Notes under the pieces: generated by a model | Told to the model about the DNA's origin: nothing | Database searches by the model: none | The model's input: the letters and a program-made list of their open reading frames with translations, nothing else | Translations under genes and position numbers: made by a program | Shown here: piece by piece, positions 24,543-35,120 of the stretch | Layout of the letters: every line of letters starts with the position of its first letter | Position numbering within the stretch: position 1 is the first letter of the stretch | Source of the DNA: Candidatus Eiseniibacteriota bacterium | Lineage (GTDB): Bacteria > Eisenbacteria > RBG-16-71-46 | DNA: 35,120 nt | Assembly (NCBI GenBank): GCA_005893365.1 | Contig: VBPB01000107.1 | Span: forward strand, 1 to 35,120 | Direction of reading: 5' to 3'

Positions 24543-27500
24543 GGCGGGGGCTCGCGTCGCTCCTGGTGCTGGGGGGGATGGGGCTCACCGCGGCGGCGCG
24601 GGGCGCGGCGCCGGAGGCCCCGGCGCCGCCGCTCAACCTGGCGGCCGACAACGTGAGCGGCACGCGCGGGCCCGAGGGCGATATCGTCCTGCTCAACGGC
24701 AACGTGCACATCACCAGGGGCACGACCGTCATCACCTCGGAGACCGGACGCTACCTGCGCGGCAAGGGGATGCTCTACCTGGACCGGCACGTGCGCATGG
24801 TGGACAGCACCACCACCGTCTCGTGCGACCACGCGGCCTACTCGGAGAACAGCGACGTCCTGGAGTTGATGGGCGCGGTCCACATCACCGATCGCGACGC
24901 GGTGCTGGAGGCGCCCTCGGGCACCTACGACCGCAAGCACGGGCGCGCCGACCTCTATGGCAGGGTCACCGCCGCCGACAGCACCCAGCGCGTCACCTGC
25001 GACCGGCTCGCCTACTTCCGCAACGAGAACCGGTTCGAGGCGCGCGGGCACGTGGTGGGCGAGGACGTCCACCACCGCACCACGCTGCTGGCCGACTCGG
25101 TGGACTACCACCGGGCGGACCACGAGGCGGTGGCGCGCGGGAACCCGGTGATGCGCTCGCGCGACAAGGACGGCCGCGTCGCCGAGCTGCGCGCGATCAC
25201 GCTGCGGCTCAACAGCGAGCAGCGCCTCGCCGAGGCCATCGACTCGGTGCGGGTGGGGCGCGACACGCTGCAGGCGCGCGCCGACTACGCCCTGTTCGAC
25301 GACCAGGCGGACCGCGGCTGGCTGCTGGGGCACCCGCGGGCGTGGGACGACGAGACCACGGTGACCGGCGACACGCTCGAGATCTGGACCGAGCACCGCG
25401 CGCTGCGGCGGTTCGTGGTGCGGCACGGCGCCACCATCGACTACGCCGGGGCGCGGCCCGACACCCGGGGCGAGACCAGCCGCCTCACCGGACAGCAGAT
25501 CGACGTGTTCTTCGCCAACGACGTCATGGACAGCCTGGTCGCGGTCGGCCAGGCGAAGGACGAGTACCAGGCGGTGCCGCGGGCCGGCAAGACCGCCGAG
25601 AAGAACCACTCGCAGGGCGACACCATCACCGTCTTCTTCGCCGATCGCAAGATCGAGCGCGCCGTGGTCGAGGGCACGGCGAGCGGGGAGTACCACTTCG
25701 AGGTGGGGGAGGGCGACACGCTCGCGGCCCAGACCGAGGTGGTCAAGTACGACGCGCCGCGCATCGAGTTCATCGTGCCCAAGGACCGCATCGTCCTCGA
25801 CCGGCGCTCGCACCTCACCTACAAGGAGCTCGAGCTGCACGCCAAGCGGGTGGAGTTCAACAGCGAGCAGCAGACGCTGGTGGCCACCGGCGATCCCAAG
25901 CTCGTCGACCGGGGCGAGGAGGTGACCGGCCACCTCATGACCTACGACCTCGAGACGCGCACCGGCAACATCTACAAGGCGGAGACCGCGTTCGAGAAGG
26001 GCCTCTACCACGGCGAGCGCATCCGCAAGGTGGGCGACAACGAGCTGGAGGTCATGGATGGCTCGTACAGCACCTGCGACCGGGATCCGCCCGACTATCG
26101 ATTCCAGTCCCACCGCATGAAGGTCTATCTCAGGGACAAGCTGGTGGCGAAGCCGGTGGTGTTCTACGTGAAGAACGTGCCCCTGTTCGCCCTGCCCTTC
26201 TACGTGTTCCCGATCAAGCCCGGCCGGCACTCGGGCTTCATGTTTCCGCAGACCGAATTCGGATTCAACAACAAGGCCGGGCAGTTCATCCGCAACGCCG
26301 GCTACTACTGGGCGCCCAACGACTACTTCGACGTGACGGCCTCGGGGGACTACTACCAGGCCGAGCCCTCGTGGGTGCTGCGCGGTGACCTGGTGTACAA
26401 CCTGCTGTACCGGTTCGCGGGCCGCGTCAACGGCACCTACGCGCGCAGCGGGGCGGACAACGACCAGCGCTGGAGCCTGACCGCCGACCACTCGCAGGAC
26501 ATCAGCGACAAGACCCACCTCACGGCGCAGGCCTCGTTCGTGTCGAGCCGCGAGTACAACCGCGACCTGCTGTTCAACCGCACGCTCTCGCAGCGCCTCG
26601 ACCGGTTCCTGACCTCGAGCCTCTCGATCTCGCACTACGCCGGGTGGGCCAGCATGAACGTGGTCTTCGACCGGCGCCAGGACCTCGACGCCGACCAGAG
26701 CCTCCGCGATCCCACCGCCGTCCCCGGCCAGGTCGCCTCGCTGCCGAATCTCACCGAGACCCTCCCGTCGGTGTCGGTGACGTTCCCGACCCGCACGCTG
26801 GGGGCACTGAGTTTCCTGAAGCACACCGCCCTGGCGAAGCCGCTCTCGTCCGTCTACTTCAGCCTCAGCAGCCGGTTCGTGACCTTCCACCAGCGCACCG
26901 GCTTCCTGGACGACCTCGACTCGCTGCGCCAGCGCAACCTCACGCGGCGCGCGCTGGCCAGCGCCTCCTCGATCAGCGACTCGCGCCGCCTGTTCGGGTG
27001 GCTCAACCTGGCCCCGGCGCTCAACCTCAACACCGTGGTGTTCGATCACGACAAGCTCGGGCAGCGGTTCGTGCCCACCGGCACCTGGAGCGCGTCGGTC
27101 ACCAGCAGCACCTCGCTGTACGGCAGCTTCCATCCGCACCTGGGCCCCCTGGTCGGCCTGCGCCACGTGGTGTTCCCGAACCTCTCGTTCTCGTACAGCC
27201 CCGAGTTCCGCGGGCTCACCTTCGTGGACGCCTCCGGGATCCGGCGGGACCGCTTCGAGGGGTTCGGCGGCATCGGCGTCTCGGGATTCAAGAACGCGCG
27301 CATGAACTTCGCGCTCGGCCAGCGGCTGCAGGCCAAGCTCAAGCACGGCGACGCCATCAACCACCTCGACAACCTGCTCGCCTGGGACATGGGCGGCTCC
27401 TACAACTTCCTGTGGCGCGAGCAGCTCGAGAAGCACCCGCTCTCGACCATCAACTCGGCGATGCGGCTGCAGCCGCCGGGCCTGCTGAGCGCCGATCTCT

Positions 27501-27994
27501 CCTGGGTGACCGACGTGTACTCGCAGCGGCCGCTGCGCTCGATGGCCTACGACATCTCGATGGGCTTCACCGGCAAGACCGGACACCGGCCCGGCGTGGG
27601 CGGTACCGGCGAGATCCCGCTCGAGAAGACCCCCACCGTGGAGGAGGTGGACTTCAGCGAGCCGTGGTCGCTGAGCCTCGCGTACTCGTCCTCGGGCGGC
27701 TACGGCTCGGGCAGCCGCTGGTCCAGCACCAGCGTGCTGAACGGGGTGGCGCACTACGGCTTCTCGCGCTCGTGGCGGATCGACTACTCGGCGTCCTTCG
27801 ACGCGACGCGCCACGAGGTGCTGACCCAGCGCTTCGGGCTGAGCCGCGACCTCCACTGCTGGCTCGCCAGCTTCTCGCGCACCTTCAACCCGGGATCCGA
27901 GGCCGAGTACTACTTCCGGCTCGAGATCAAGGACCAGAAGGAGCTCTACCTGGAGCGCGGGACGCGGATCAGCAGCTACGGCGGCATCCAGTAG
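24539..27994 (+). CDS. lptD: LPS-assembly protein LptD-like, with extended OstA N-terminus
   Basis: 1151 aa outer-membrane LPS translocon. The signal peptide is about residues 1-23 (LASLLVLGGMGLTAAARGAA). Residues 30-500 are repeated LptA/OstA-type beta segments (GDIVLLNGNVHITRGTTVIT, LMGAVHITDRDAVLEAPSGT and later copies), much longer than the single jellyroll of enteric LptD. The LptD core starts near 505 with SYSTCDRDPPDYRFQSHRMK, then VFYVKNVPLFALPFYVFPIK, RHSGFMFPQTEFGFNNKAG and NAGYYWAPNDYFDVTASGDY. A C-terminal beta-barrel of alternating strands follows. Such long LptD forms are seen in FCB bacteria. GTG 24539 overlaps the folC stop. It implies an LPS-bearing outer membrane. Confidence 0.9.
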   Translation: MRRGLASLLVLGGMGLTAAARGAAPEAPAPPLNLAADNVSGTRGPEGDIVLLNGNVHITRGTTVITSETGRYLRGKGMLYLDRHVRMVDSTTTVSCDHAAYSENSDVLELMGAVHITDRDAVLEAPSGTYDRKHGRADLYGRVTAADSTQRVTCDRLAYFRNENRFEARGHVVGEDVHHRTTLLADSVDYHRADHEAVARGNPVMRSRDKDGRVAELRAITLRLNSEQRLAEAIDSVRVGRDTLQARADYALFDDQADRGWLLGHPRAWDDETTVTGDTLEIWTEHRALRRFVVRHGATIDYAGARPDTRGETSRLTGQQIDVFFANDVMDSLVAVGQAKDEYQAVPRAGKTAEKNHSQGDTITVFFADRKIERAVVEGTASGEYHFEVGEGDTLAAQTEVVKYDAPRIEFIVPKDRIVLDRRSHLTYKELELHAKRVEFNSEQQTLVATGDPKLVDRGEEVTGHLMTYDLETRTGNIYKAETAFEKGLYHGERIRKVGDNELEVMDGSYSTCDRDPPDYRFQSHRMKVYLRDKLVAKPVVFYVKNVPLFALPFYVFPIKPGRHSGFMFPQTEFGFNNKAGQFIRNAGYYWAPNDYFDVTASGDYYQAEPSWVLRGDLVYNLLYRFAGRVNGTYARSGADNDQRWSLTADHSQDISDKTHLTAQASFVSSREYNRDLLFNRTLSQRLDRFLTSSLSISHYAGWASMNVVFDRRQDLDADQSLRDPTAVPGQVASLPNLTETLPSVSVTFPTRTLGALSFLKHTALAKPLSSVYFSLSSRFVTFHQRTGFLDDLDSLRQRNLTRRALASASSISDSRRLFGWLNLAPALNLNTVVFDHDKLGQRFVPTGTWSASVTSSTSLYGSFHPHLGPLVGLRHVVFPNLSFSYSPEFRGLTFVDASGIRRDRFEGFGGIGVSGFKNARMNFALGQRLQAKLKHGDAINHLDNLLAWDMGGSYNFLWREQLEKHPLSTINSAMRLQPPGLLSADLSWVTDVYSQRPLRSMAYDISMGFTGKTGHRPGVGGTGEIPLEKTPTVEEVDFSEPWSLSLAYSSSGGYGSGSRWSSTSVLNGVAHYGFSRSWRIDYSASFDATRHEVLTQRFGLSRDLHCWLASFSRTFNPGSEAEYYFRLEIKDQKELYLERGTRISSYGGIQ

Positions 27995-28083
27995 GTCCGC
28001 GGTGACGGGCGGTCCGCCGCCCCGCGCCGGGCCTTTCCTGCCGCGACGCCCGCACGCGGAGGCCAGGCCGGTCCAGAAAAGCG

Positions 28084-28111
28084 TTGACACCCGCGCGCCG
28101 AGTGCCAAGCT
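28084..28111 (+). promoter_or_regulatory. Promoter of the HU gene
   Basis: A perfect -35 TTGACA at 28084-28089 is followed, after 16 nt, by a weak -10 CAAGCT (28106-28111). It lies about 57 nt before ATG 28168. The -35 is convincing, the -10 less so. Confidence 0.5.
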
Positions 28112-28167
28112 GACGCCGAGCCGCCACCCGTGCTGGTCCCGGCGGGACCAGGGAGGAGGGAACCCGA

Positions 28168-28464
28168 ATGAACAAAGGTGAGTTGACGCGGGGATTCTCG
28201 CGTCGGACCGGCCTGTCGCTGCGTCAGGCCAAGCGGGCGATCGACTCGCTGTTCGGAGTCGAAGGAAAGCAGGTCGGCCTCATCCCCGCGAGCCTCGCGC
28301 AGGGGAAATCCGTCCGACTCGCAGGCTTCGGGACCTTCGAGACTCGGCGGCGCGCGGCACGCGCCGGGCGCAATCCGCGCACCGGTGAACCGCTCGTCAT
28401 CCAGGCGGCGCGCCTTCCGGCCTTCCGGGCGGGCCGGGCGCTGAAGGACAAGGTCCGCAAGTAG
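28168..28464 (+). CDS. HU/IHF-family DNA-binding protein
   Basis: 98 aa, full HU length. MNKGELTRGFSRRTGLSLRQ begins the helical dimer core. VRLAGFGTFETRRRAARAGR and NPRTGEPLVIQAARLPAFRA form the beta arms, with the Pro at the arm tip that intercalates in bent DNA (RNPRTGE). The C-terminal helix AGRALKDKVRK is standard. It compacts and bends DNA. SD GGGAGGAGGGA lies upstream of ATG 28168. It is a single-gene unit between a promoter and a strong terminator. HU cannot be told from IHF subunits by eye. Confidence 0.95.
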   Translation: MNKGELTRGFSRRTGLSLRQAKRAIDSLFGVEGKQVGLIPASLAQGKSVRLAGFGTFETRRRAARAGRNPRTGEPLVIQAARLPAFRAGRALKDKVRK

Positions 28465-28481
28465 CCCCGCGTCACGCACGA

Positions 28482-28518
28482 GCGGGCGGGGGCGACCACT
28501 CGTGTCGCCCCCGCCCGC
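28482..28518. terminator. Strong 15-bp hairpin after the HU gene
   Basis: GCGGGCGGGGGCGAC, a 7-nt loop and GTCGCCCCCGCCCGC form a perfect stem 17 nt after the HU stop. It has no T-run but is the most stable hairpin seen in the window. Confidence 0.75.
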
Positions 28519-28616
28519 GGTGTCCAAGGCCGGGCCCCGCCCGCGGGCCGTGGTAGCCTAGCGCCGCGGTCGCGCATCCAATCGGGCCTGGCACGACCCG
28601 ACGCGGCCACCCGACC

Positions 28617-30904
<2,288 letters not shown>

Positions 30905-30905
<1 letters not shown>

Positions 30906-31282
30906 TGGACCCCACGGCGATCGGCGTGACCGTGGGCGGGGTCGCGCTCGCGATCGGCGTCAACCTCTACTTCTTCGCGCCGCGCCGCGCGGCGGTCGTG
31001 GCGCCGGCCCCGGCCTCGGGCCCGCAGGAGGTCCGCATCGTGGTCCGCGACGGCTACGCTCCGGATGTCGTCGAGGTGCGGGCGGGGCGCCCGGTGCGGC
31101 TGGTGTTCCACCGCGAGGAGGTGGCGGGCTGCTCCGACACGGTTCTGCTGCCGGCGTGGGGCATCACGCAGCGGCTGCCCGCCGATCAGGACACCGCGGT
31201 CGAGTTCACGCCGATGACCCCCGGGGAATACGAGTTCACCTGCGGCATGCACATGCTGCGGGGGAAGGTGGTCGTCCGGTAG
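30905..31282 (+). CDS. Membrane-anchored cupredoxin-domain protein
   Basis: 125 aa. An N-terminal membrane helix at about residues 6-25 (IGVTVGGVALAIGVNLYFFA) is followed by a Pro/Ala linker and a cupredoxin beta-sandwich (PQEVRIVVRDGYAPDVVEVR). Probable copper ligands are His69 (LVFHREE), Cys76 (GCSDTV) and the C-terminal cluster Cys113-Gly-Met-His-Met in EYEFTCGMHMLRGK. I recall small cupredoxins of this type next to CopA ATPases. It probably takes up or buffers copper exported by the neighbouring ATPase on the outer face of the inner membrane. The start ATG overlaps the copA stop. Confidence 0.88.
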
Positions 31283-31288
31283 TCGCGG

Positions 31289-32107
31289 CTACGCCAGCCC
31301 CCAGCTCTCCAGATCGTCCTCGTCCAGGCCCAGCAGGTGTCCCACCTCGTGCTGGACGGTGATGCGCACCTCGCGCGCCAGCTCCTCGGGGTCGGCGCAG
31401 ACGCGCAGCAGGTTCTTGCGGAAGAGGTAGATGACGCCGGGGGCGGTGGGGGCGTCCAGGTGCGTGCGCTCGAGCAGGTGGCGGCCCACGAACAGCCCGA
31501 GCACGTCGGGCGAGATGGGCGGCTGCTCGGCGGCCAGCAGCGCGCGGCTCGGCAGCGACTCGACCACCACCGGCAGCTCCTGGAGGTGCTTGCGCACCTC
31601 GGCGGGCAGCTCGAGCAGGCTCTTCTCGACCAGCGCGTCGAACGCCTCGTCGCTCACCTCGAGCGGGTCCGGGAAGCGCTCGGGGTCCAGCTCGCGCGCC
31701 ATGTCGGCGTGCTCGCGCGCGGTGCCGTCCTCGCCGAGGTACTCCAGCGTCCGCGCCAGCAGCACGTGGGTCTCGGCCACCTCGGGGTTCACGGCCAGGG
31801 CGCGCCGGCAGTCGTCGCGCGCGGCCTCCATCTCGAACAGCTCGTAGTGGGCCGCCGCCCGCAGGTGGAAGAAGAGCGAGGGGTCGGCCGATTGCTCGGC
31901 GCCCAGGAGCGTCTCGAGCGCGCGCCGGGCCTCGCCCTCCTCCAGGGCCACCGCGGCGTCGGCGATGCGCAGGTCGGGGTGCCCGGGGCGGCGCACGAGC
32001 AGCGCGTCGACCTCGCTGCGGGCGCGCTCGACCTTGCCCTCATCGAGCAGGTCCCAGATCCCCTCGACCGACTCCCACTCCGTCTCGCTCAGCGTGTCGT
32101 AGGCCAT
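31289..32107 (-). CDS. TPR protein with C-terminal zincin-type metallopeptidase domain
   Basis: 272 aa. Residues 1-140 are helical TPR-like repeats (LDEGKVERARSEVDALLVRR, PSLFFHLRAAAHYELFEMEA, ETHVLLARTLEYLGEDGTAR). Residues 155-272 match the small zincin (MMP-like, DUF1025) domain: FDALVEKSLLELPAEV, ISPDVLGLFVGRHLLER, GVIYLFRKNLLRVCAD and the catalytic TVQHEVGHLLGLDEDD with His253, Glu254 and His257. No signal peptide, so cytoplasmic. ATG 32107 has GAGGGG upstream; a longer start at 32164 adds a Pro-rich stretch and is less likely. Convergent with the cupredoxin gene with only 6 nt between stops. The substrate is unknown. Confidence 0.85.
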   Translation of the reverse strand: MAYDTLSETEWESVEGIWDLLDEGKVERARSEVDALLVRRPGHPDLRIADAAVALEEGEARRALETLLGAEQSADPSLFFHLRAAAHYELFEMEAARDDCRRALAVNPEVAETHVLLARTLEYLGEDGTAREHADMARELDPERFPDPLEVSDEAFDALVEKSLLELPAEVRKHLQELPVVVESLPSRALLAAEQPPISPDVLGLFVGRHLLERTHLDAPTAPGVIYLFRKNLLRVCADPEELAREVRITVQHEVGHLLGLDEDDLESWGLA

Positions 32108-32177
32108 GTCGGGATGCCCCTCTGGGTGGCCCGGGACACTAGCGCGGTTTGGCGGCGGACGCACGCCGGGTCTCTGC

Positions 32178-32183
32178 TAGAGT
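32178..32183 (+). promoter_or_regulatory. Candidate -10 element for the 32221 gene
   Basis: TAGAGT in the context GCTAGAGT is the same -10 form seen before tgt (CCTAGAGT). It lies 38 nt before ATG 32221. No good -35 is found at 16-18 nt; TTGGCG at 32149 is too far (23 nt). Confidence 0.35.
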
Positions 32184-32220
32184 GGCGCGTGGCTCCACCG
32201 CGTTCCAAGGAGGGACGGCC

Positions 32221-32526
32221 ATGACCCAGACCCAGATGCTCAAGAAGCTCCAGCGCACGCACTGGCGGACGCTCCGGTCGCACATCAAGCGCTCGTACCA
32301 GGAAGGCTACGAGGCGGGACTGGCGCGCGCGCACGGCCAGGGGCGCCGGGGGCGCACCATCCGTGGCGACGCCACCGTGAACGGGCTGGTGAGGCTCATC
32401 GAGCGACACTTCGGGCTGAGGCGCTACGGCTTCGAGGTGCGCGTGGTCCACGCCTCCTCCGGCCGGCGCGTGCCCGGGGCCGACCTGCTGCAGAAGTACC
32501 GTGTGAGCGAGAAGACCGCGTCTTAG
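32221..32526 (+). CDS. Small basic protein of unknown function
   Basis: 101 aa, not recognised. It is rich in Arg, His and Lys (MLKKLQRTHWRTLRSHIKRS, GQGRRGRTIRGDATVNGLVR), has no signal peptide or membrane segment and is predicted mostly helical with a C-terminal beta-like part (YGFEVRVVHASSGRRVPG). A strong SD (AAGGAGGG) precedes ATG 32221 and codon use looks normal for the window, so it is very probably expressed. The charge suggests nucleic-acid binding, but nothing more specific can be said. It stands alone between a divergent TPR-zincin gene and the S9 peptidase, with a hairpin after it. Confidence 0.7.
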   Translation: MTQTQMLKKLQRTHWRTLRSHIKRSYQEGYEAGLARAHGQGRRGRTIRGDATVNGLVRLIERHFGLRRYGFEVRVVHASSGRRVPGADLLQKYRVSEKTAS

Positions 32527-32534
32527 CGAGCGCC

Positions 32535-32554
32535 CCGCGGCGCGGTTGCCGCGG
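32535..32554 (+). terminator. Hairpin after the small basic gene
   Basis: CCGCGGC, a 6-nt loop GCGGTT and GCCGCGG form a 7-bp perfect stem 9 nt after the stop. No T-run. A modest candidate. Confidence 0.4.
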
Positions 32555-32613
32555 CGCCGCGCTCCCGGCGTGATCGGCGCGGTCGCCTCGTCGGGGTCAC
32601 CGAGGGAGGTCCC

Positions 32614-35015
32614 ATGCCGCGCCCGCTGCTCGCTTGCCTGCTGACGCTCGCGCTGTGCGCGAGCCTCGCCGCCGCCGCCGAGGTCACGACCTACCGCACG
32701 CCCCCCAAGGTGGTGGCCGACATCCTCACCGCCCCGCGCGTGCCGCGGGGTGCCCCCAACGTGTCGCCCGATGGCGCCCGGATGCTGATCGCCGACCCGC
32801 CCACGCTGATCCCCATCGCCACCCTGGCCGAGCCGGTCGAGAAGCTGGCCGGGCTCGAGATCCTCTCGCAACTGCGGGCGAGCCGCGGGCAGCTCAAGGC
32901 CGCCTCCACCGGCTTTACGATCGTCACCGTGGCGAGCGGCGCCAAGCTCCGCGCCCGCCTGCCCCAAGGGGCGCGCGTGGGCCCCTCGGTCTGGTCCAAC
33001 GCCGGGACCCGGATCGCGACCACGGTCTACGCGCCGGGCGGCGCCGAGCTGTGGATCGTGGACGCGGCGACCGGGGCGGCGCGCCGGCTGGACGGGGTCC
33101 ACCTCAACACGGTCATCCCGAGCACGCCCGAATGGTCGAACGACGACCGCACCCTCTGGTGCCGGACGGTGCCGGCCGACGCGGCCGCCCTCGGGGCCGC
33201 GGGCCGCATCCCGGCCGGGCCGCAGGTGCGGGTCGGGGCGGGACACCCGACGCCGCAGCGCACGGCGCGCGACGTGCTGCGCAACGCGGACGATCAGGCC
33301 CGCTTGGTCGCGTACGCGACCTCGCAGATCACCAAGGTGACCGTCGACGGCGGGGCGCTCCAGCCGGTCGGGGCGGCCGCGATGATCTTGAGCTGGGAGA
33401 TCGCCCCCGACGAGTCGCGCCTGATCGTCGAGCGGCTGGCCGAGCCGGTGCCGCTCGGCTTCCCGATCCCGCTGTTCCCGCGCACGGTCGAGCTGTGGGG
33501 GGCGGACGGCACGCGGGCCGCCACGCTCGGCGAGGTGCCGCTCAACGACCGGAGTGCGGTCTCGAGCGTGGCCCCGCTCGGGCCGCGCGAGGCGATGTGG
33601 GCCCCGGACGGGCGGGCCATCTGGTTCTTCTCGTGGCAGGACACGCCCGGCGCCGATCCGCTCAAGGCGATCAAGGACACCACCCTCGCCCAGCCCGGCA
33701 CCGATCGGCTGATGCGGCTGGACCCGCCCTTCACCGGCGAGGCGAAGGTAGCCCTGGCCAGCGACGAGCAGTTCGAGGCGGCCTTCTGGACCGCGGGCGG
33801 GCGGCGGCTGGTGCTCCGCGAGGGCTATCAGCCGCGCCGTCGCACGCGCTCGATCTGGATCGCGCCCGACCTGCCTCAGCCCACGCGCCACACGCTCACC
33901 GACCGCTCGACCGAAGGGGTGTACGACGATCCGGGCGCCCCGCTCTTCAAGCGCGAGGGCCACCAGATGGCCAGCGCCCGTTCCTGGACCGGATGGACCT
34001 CGCCACCGGCCGGACCACGCGCGTGTTCGAGAGCGACGCCGCGCACCTGGAGCCGGTGGTGGTGCTGCTCGCGGCCGACGGCAAGCCCTTCATCACGCTG
34101 CGCCAGTCGAACCGCGAGGCGCCGAACTATTTCGTGCGCAAGGCCGGCGAGCAGGCGGGCCGGGCGCTCAGCGACTTCACCGATCCCGCGCCGGCGCTCA
34201 CCGCCTCGCAGCGGTTCCAGTTCAAGTTCACGCGGTCGGACTCGGTCGTGCTGAACGCCGAGGCGGTGCTGCCCGCCGACTGGAAGCCGGGCACCCGGCT
34301 GCCCACCATCTTCTGGGTCTATCCCAACGACTACCGGTCGGCGGCGGCGGCGTCCCAGAACCGGCGCTCGCCCAACCGTTTCCCCTCGCAGAGCACGCTC
34401 AACCCCGAGGTGCTGGTGACGCAGGGCTACGCGGTCGTGTACCCCGACATCGCGGTGGTCGGGACCAACGACAAGTACGTCGAGGAGATCGGCATGAGCG
34501 CCAAGGCCGCGATCGACGAGTGCGCGCGCCGCGGCTTCTGCGATCCCGAGCGCGTCGGCGTGGGCGGCCACTCGTACGGCGCCTTCTCCACGGCGAACCT
34601 GCTCGCCCACACCGACCTCTTCAAGGCCGGCACGGCGAGCGATGGCGCCTACAACCGGGCGCTCACGCCGTTCACGTTCCAGGCCGAGGAGCGGACGCTG
34701 TGGGAGGCGCCGGACACGTATCTCGCCATGTCCCCGTTCCTCCACGCCGACCACATCGACCGGCCGCTGCTGCTGCTGCACAACCTGGACGATACCAACG
34801 TGGGCACGAACCCGATCCAGTCGCAGCGGATGTTCGAGGCCCTGAACGGGCTTGGCAAGACCGTGACACTGGTCGAGTACCCGTACGAGGACCATGGGCC
34901 GGTGGCACGGGAGACCGTGCTCGACTACTGGGCCCGCCTCATCGACTGGTTCGATCGCTACGTGAAGAAATCCCCCGGCGGTGCCGCGGCCCCGGCCGGG
35001 GGGAGCGCCCGGTAG
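32614..35015 (+). pseudogene. S9-family prolyl oligopeptidase-like secreted peptidase, frameshifted
   Basis: About 800 aa when the two frames are joined. A signal peptide (LLACLLTLALCASLAAAAEV) precedes a beta-propeller-type region (SPDGARMLIADPPTLIPIA onward), readable from ATG 32614 to about 33960. From about 33963 the reading continues one frame away (PDGQRPFLDRMDLATGRTTR) and ends at 35015 with the alpha/beta-hydrolase domain: nucleophile Ser in VGVGGHSYGAFSTANLL, Asp in LLLHNLDDTNVGTNP and His in VEYPYEDHGPV. The join needs one extra base near 33961. All catalytic residues are intact, so either a single-base assembly error or a recent inactivation. If intact it would cleave short peptides in the periplasm. 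SD GGGAGG precedes the ATG by 5 nt. Confidence 0.88.
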
Positions 35016-35023
35016 CCTCCGCA

Positions 35024-35063
35024 CCCGGGCCCGGGCCCGAGACGGCCTGGACCCGGGCCCGGG
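35024..35063. terminator. GC hairpin after the S9 gene
   Basis: CCCGGGCCCGGG occurs at 35024-35035 and again at 35052-35063. Being self-complementary, the copies can pair as a 12-bp stem or form separate small hairpins. With the flanking A they also make a 14-nt direct repeat. The rest of 35016-35120 holds no gene; TTGACG at 35098-35103 could be a -35 box for a gene beyond the window. Confidence 0.55.
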
Positions 35064-35120
35064 CGGGCGGTGTACCGAGCTTGAGACCAGCCGAGCCTTG
35101 ACGCTCGCCGCGCCGCGACC

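Noticed and set aside
24512..28108. Very long minus-strand open frame opposite lptD (about 1200 codons)
   Set aside because: Antisense frames stay open in very GC-rich DNA. Its translation is low-complexity Arg/Val/Leu/His sequence without motifs, while the plus strand encodes a clear LptD.

Overview
The window is very GC-rich bacterial chromosome from a diderm. It encodes an LptD-type LPS assembly protein, periplasmic LTxxQ proteins, exported proteins with signal peptides and a lipoprotein. A response regulator fused to a PglZ phosphatase-like domain (PorX type) lies directly upstream of tsaE, an arrangement I associate with the Bacteroidetes/FCB side of the tree. With the extreme GC content and Ala/Arg/Pro-rich protein tails, I infer an uncultivated high-GC FCB-related lineage such as Candidatus Eisenbacteria. 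No rRNA in the window confirms this. Genes are tightly packed: many start/stop codons overlap (ATGA, GTGA, TGATG) and GTG or CTG starts are common.

Region by region: (1) 1-1663, minus strand: one uninterrupted reading frame joining holo-ACP synthase (AcpS) to a biotin carboxylase (AccC) through a basic linker, running off the left edge. (2) 1804-3961: an ECF sigma factor, a one-TM putative anti-sigma protein and two LTxxQ (Spy/CpxP/CnrX-like) envelope proteins, probably one envelope or metal stress operon, followed by a convergent secreted DUF1579-like protein. (3) 4880-11379: tgt-yajC-def-fmt-rsmB-PASTA-rpe, a translation and protein-maturation operon. def is broken, rsmB carries a long RGP-rich disordered N-terminus, and a kinase-less PASTA protein sits where a PASTA kinase is often found. 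(4) 11748-13596: ffh-rpsP ending in a terminator. (5) 13743-16388: a HemC-fold protein lacking the cofactor cysteine, a small TPR lipoprotein, and serS. (6) 16387-16567: a 181-bp element with inverted terminal repeats that abuts serS and supplies part of its stop codon. (7) 16574-20633: a membrane histidine kinase, a convergent DUF4097-type secreted protein and the PorX-like regulator. (8) 20630-27994: tsaE, a tsaB-rimI fusion, accD, folC and lptD in one overlapping run. (9) 28168-31282: an HU-family protein, a terminator, then a copper P-type ATPase with a membrane-anchored cupredoxin. (10) 31289-35015: a TPR-zincin protein (minus strand), a small basic unknown protein and a frameshifted S9 prolyl-oligopeptidase-type peptidase.

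Functionally, the window combines translation and tRNA modification (tgt, fmt, rsmB, serS, tsaE, tsaB-rimI, rpsP), fatty-acid initiation (acpS-accC, accD), envelope biogenesis and surveillance (yajC, ffh, lptD, ECF/LTxxQ, HK/PorX) and copper handling. The best candidates for undescribed biology are the AcpS-AccC fusion, the HemC paralogue without its dipyrromethane cysteine, the ECF-anti-sigma-LTxxQ module and the RGP-tailed RsmB. Two genes (def and the S9 peptidase) have frame disruptions that could be real or could be assembly errors.
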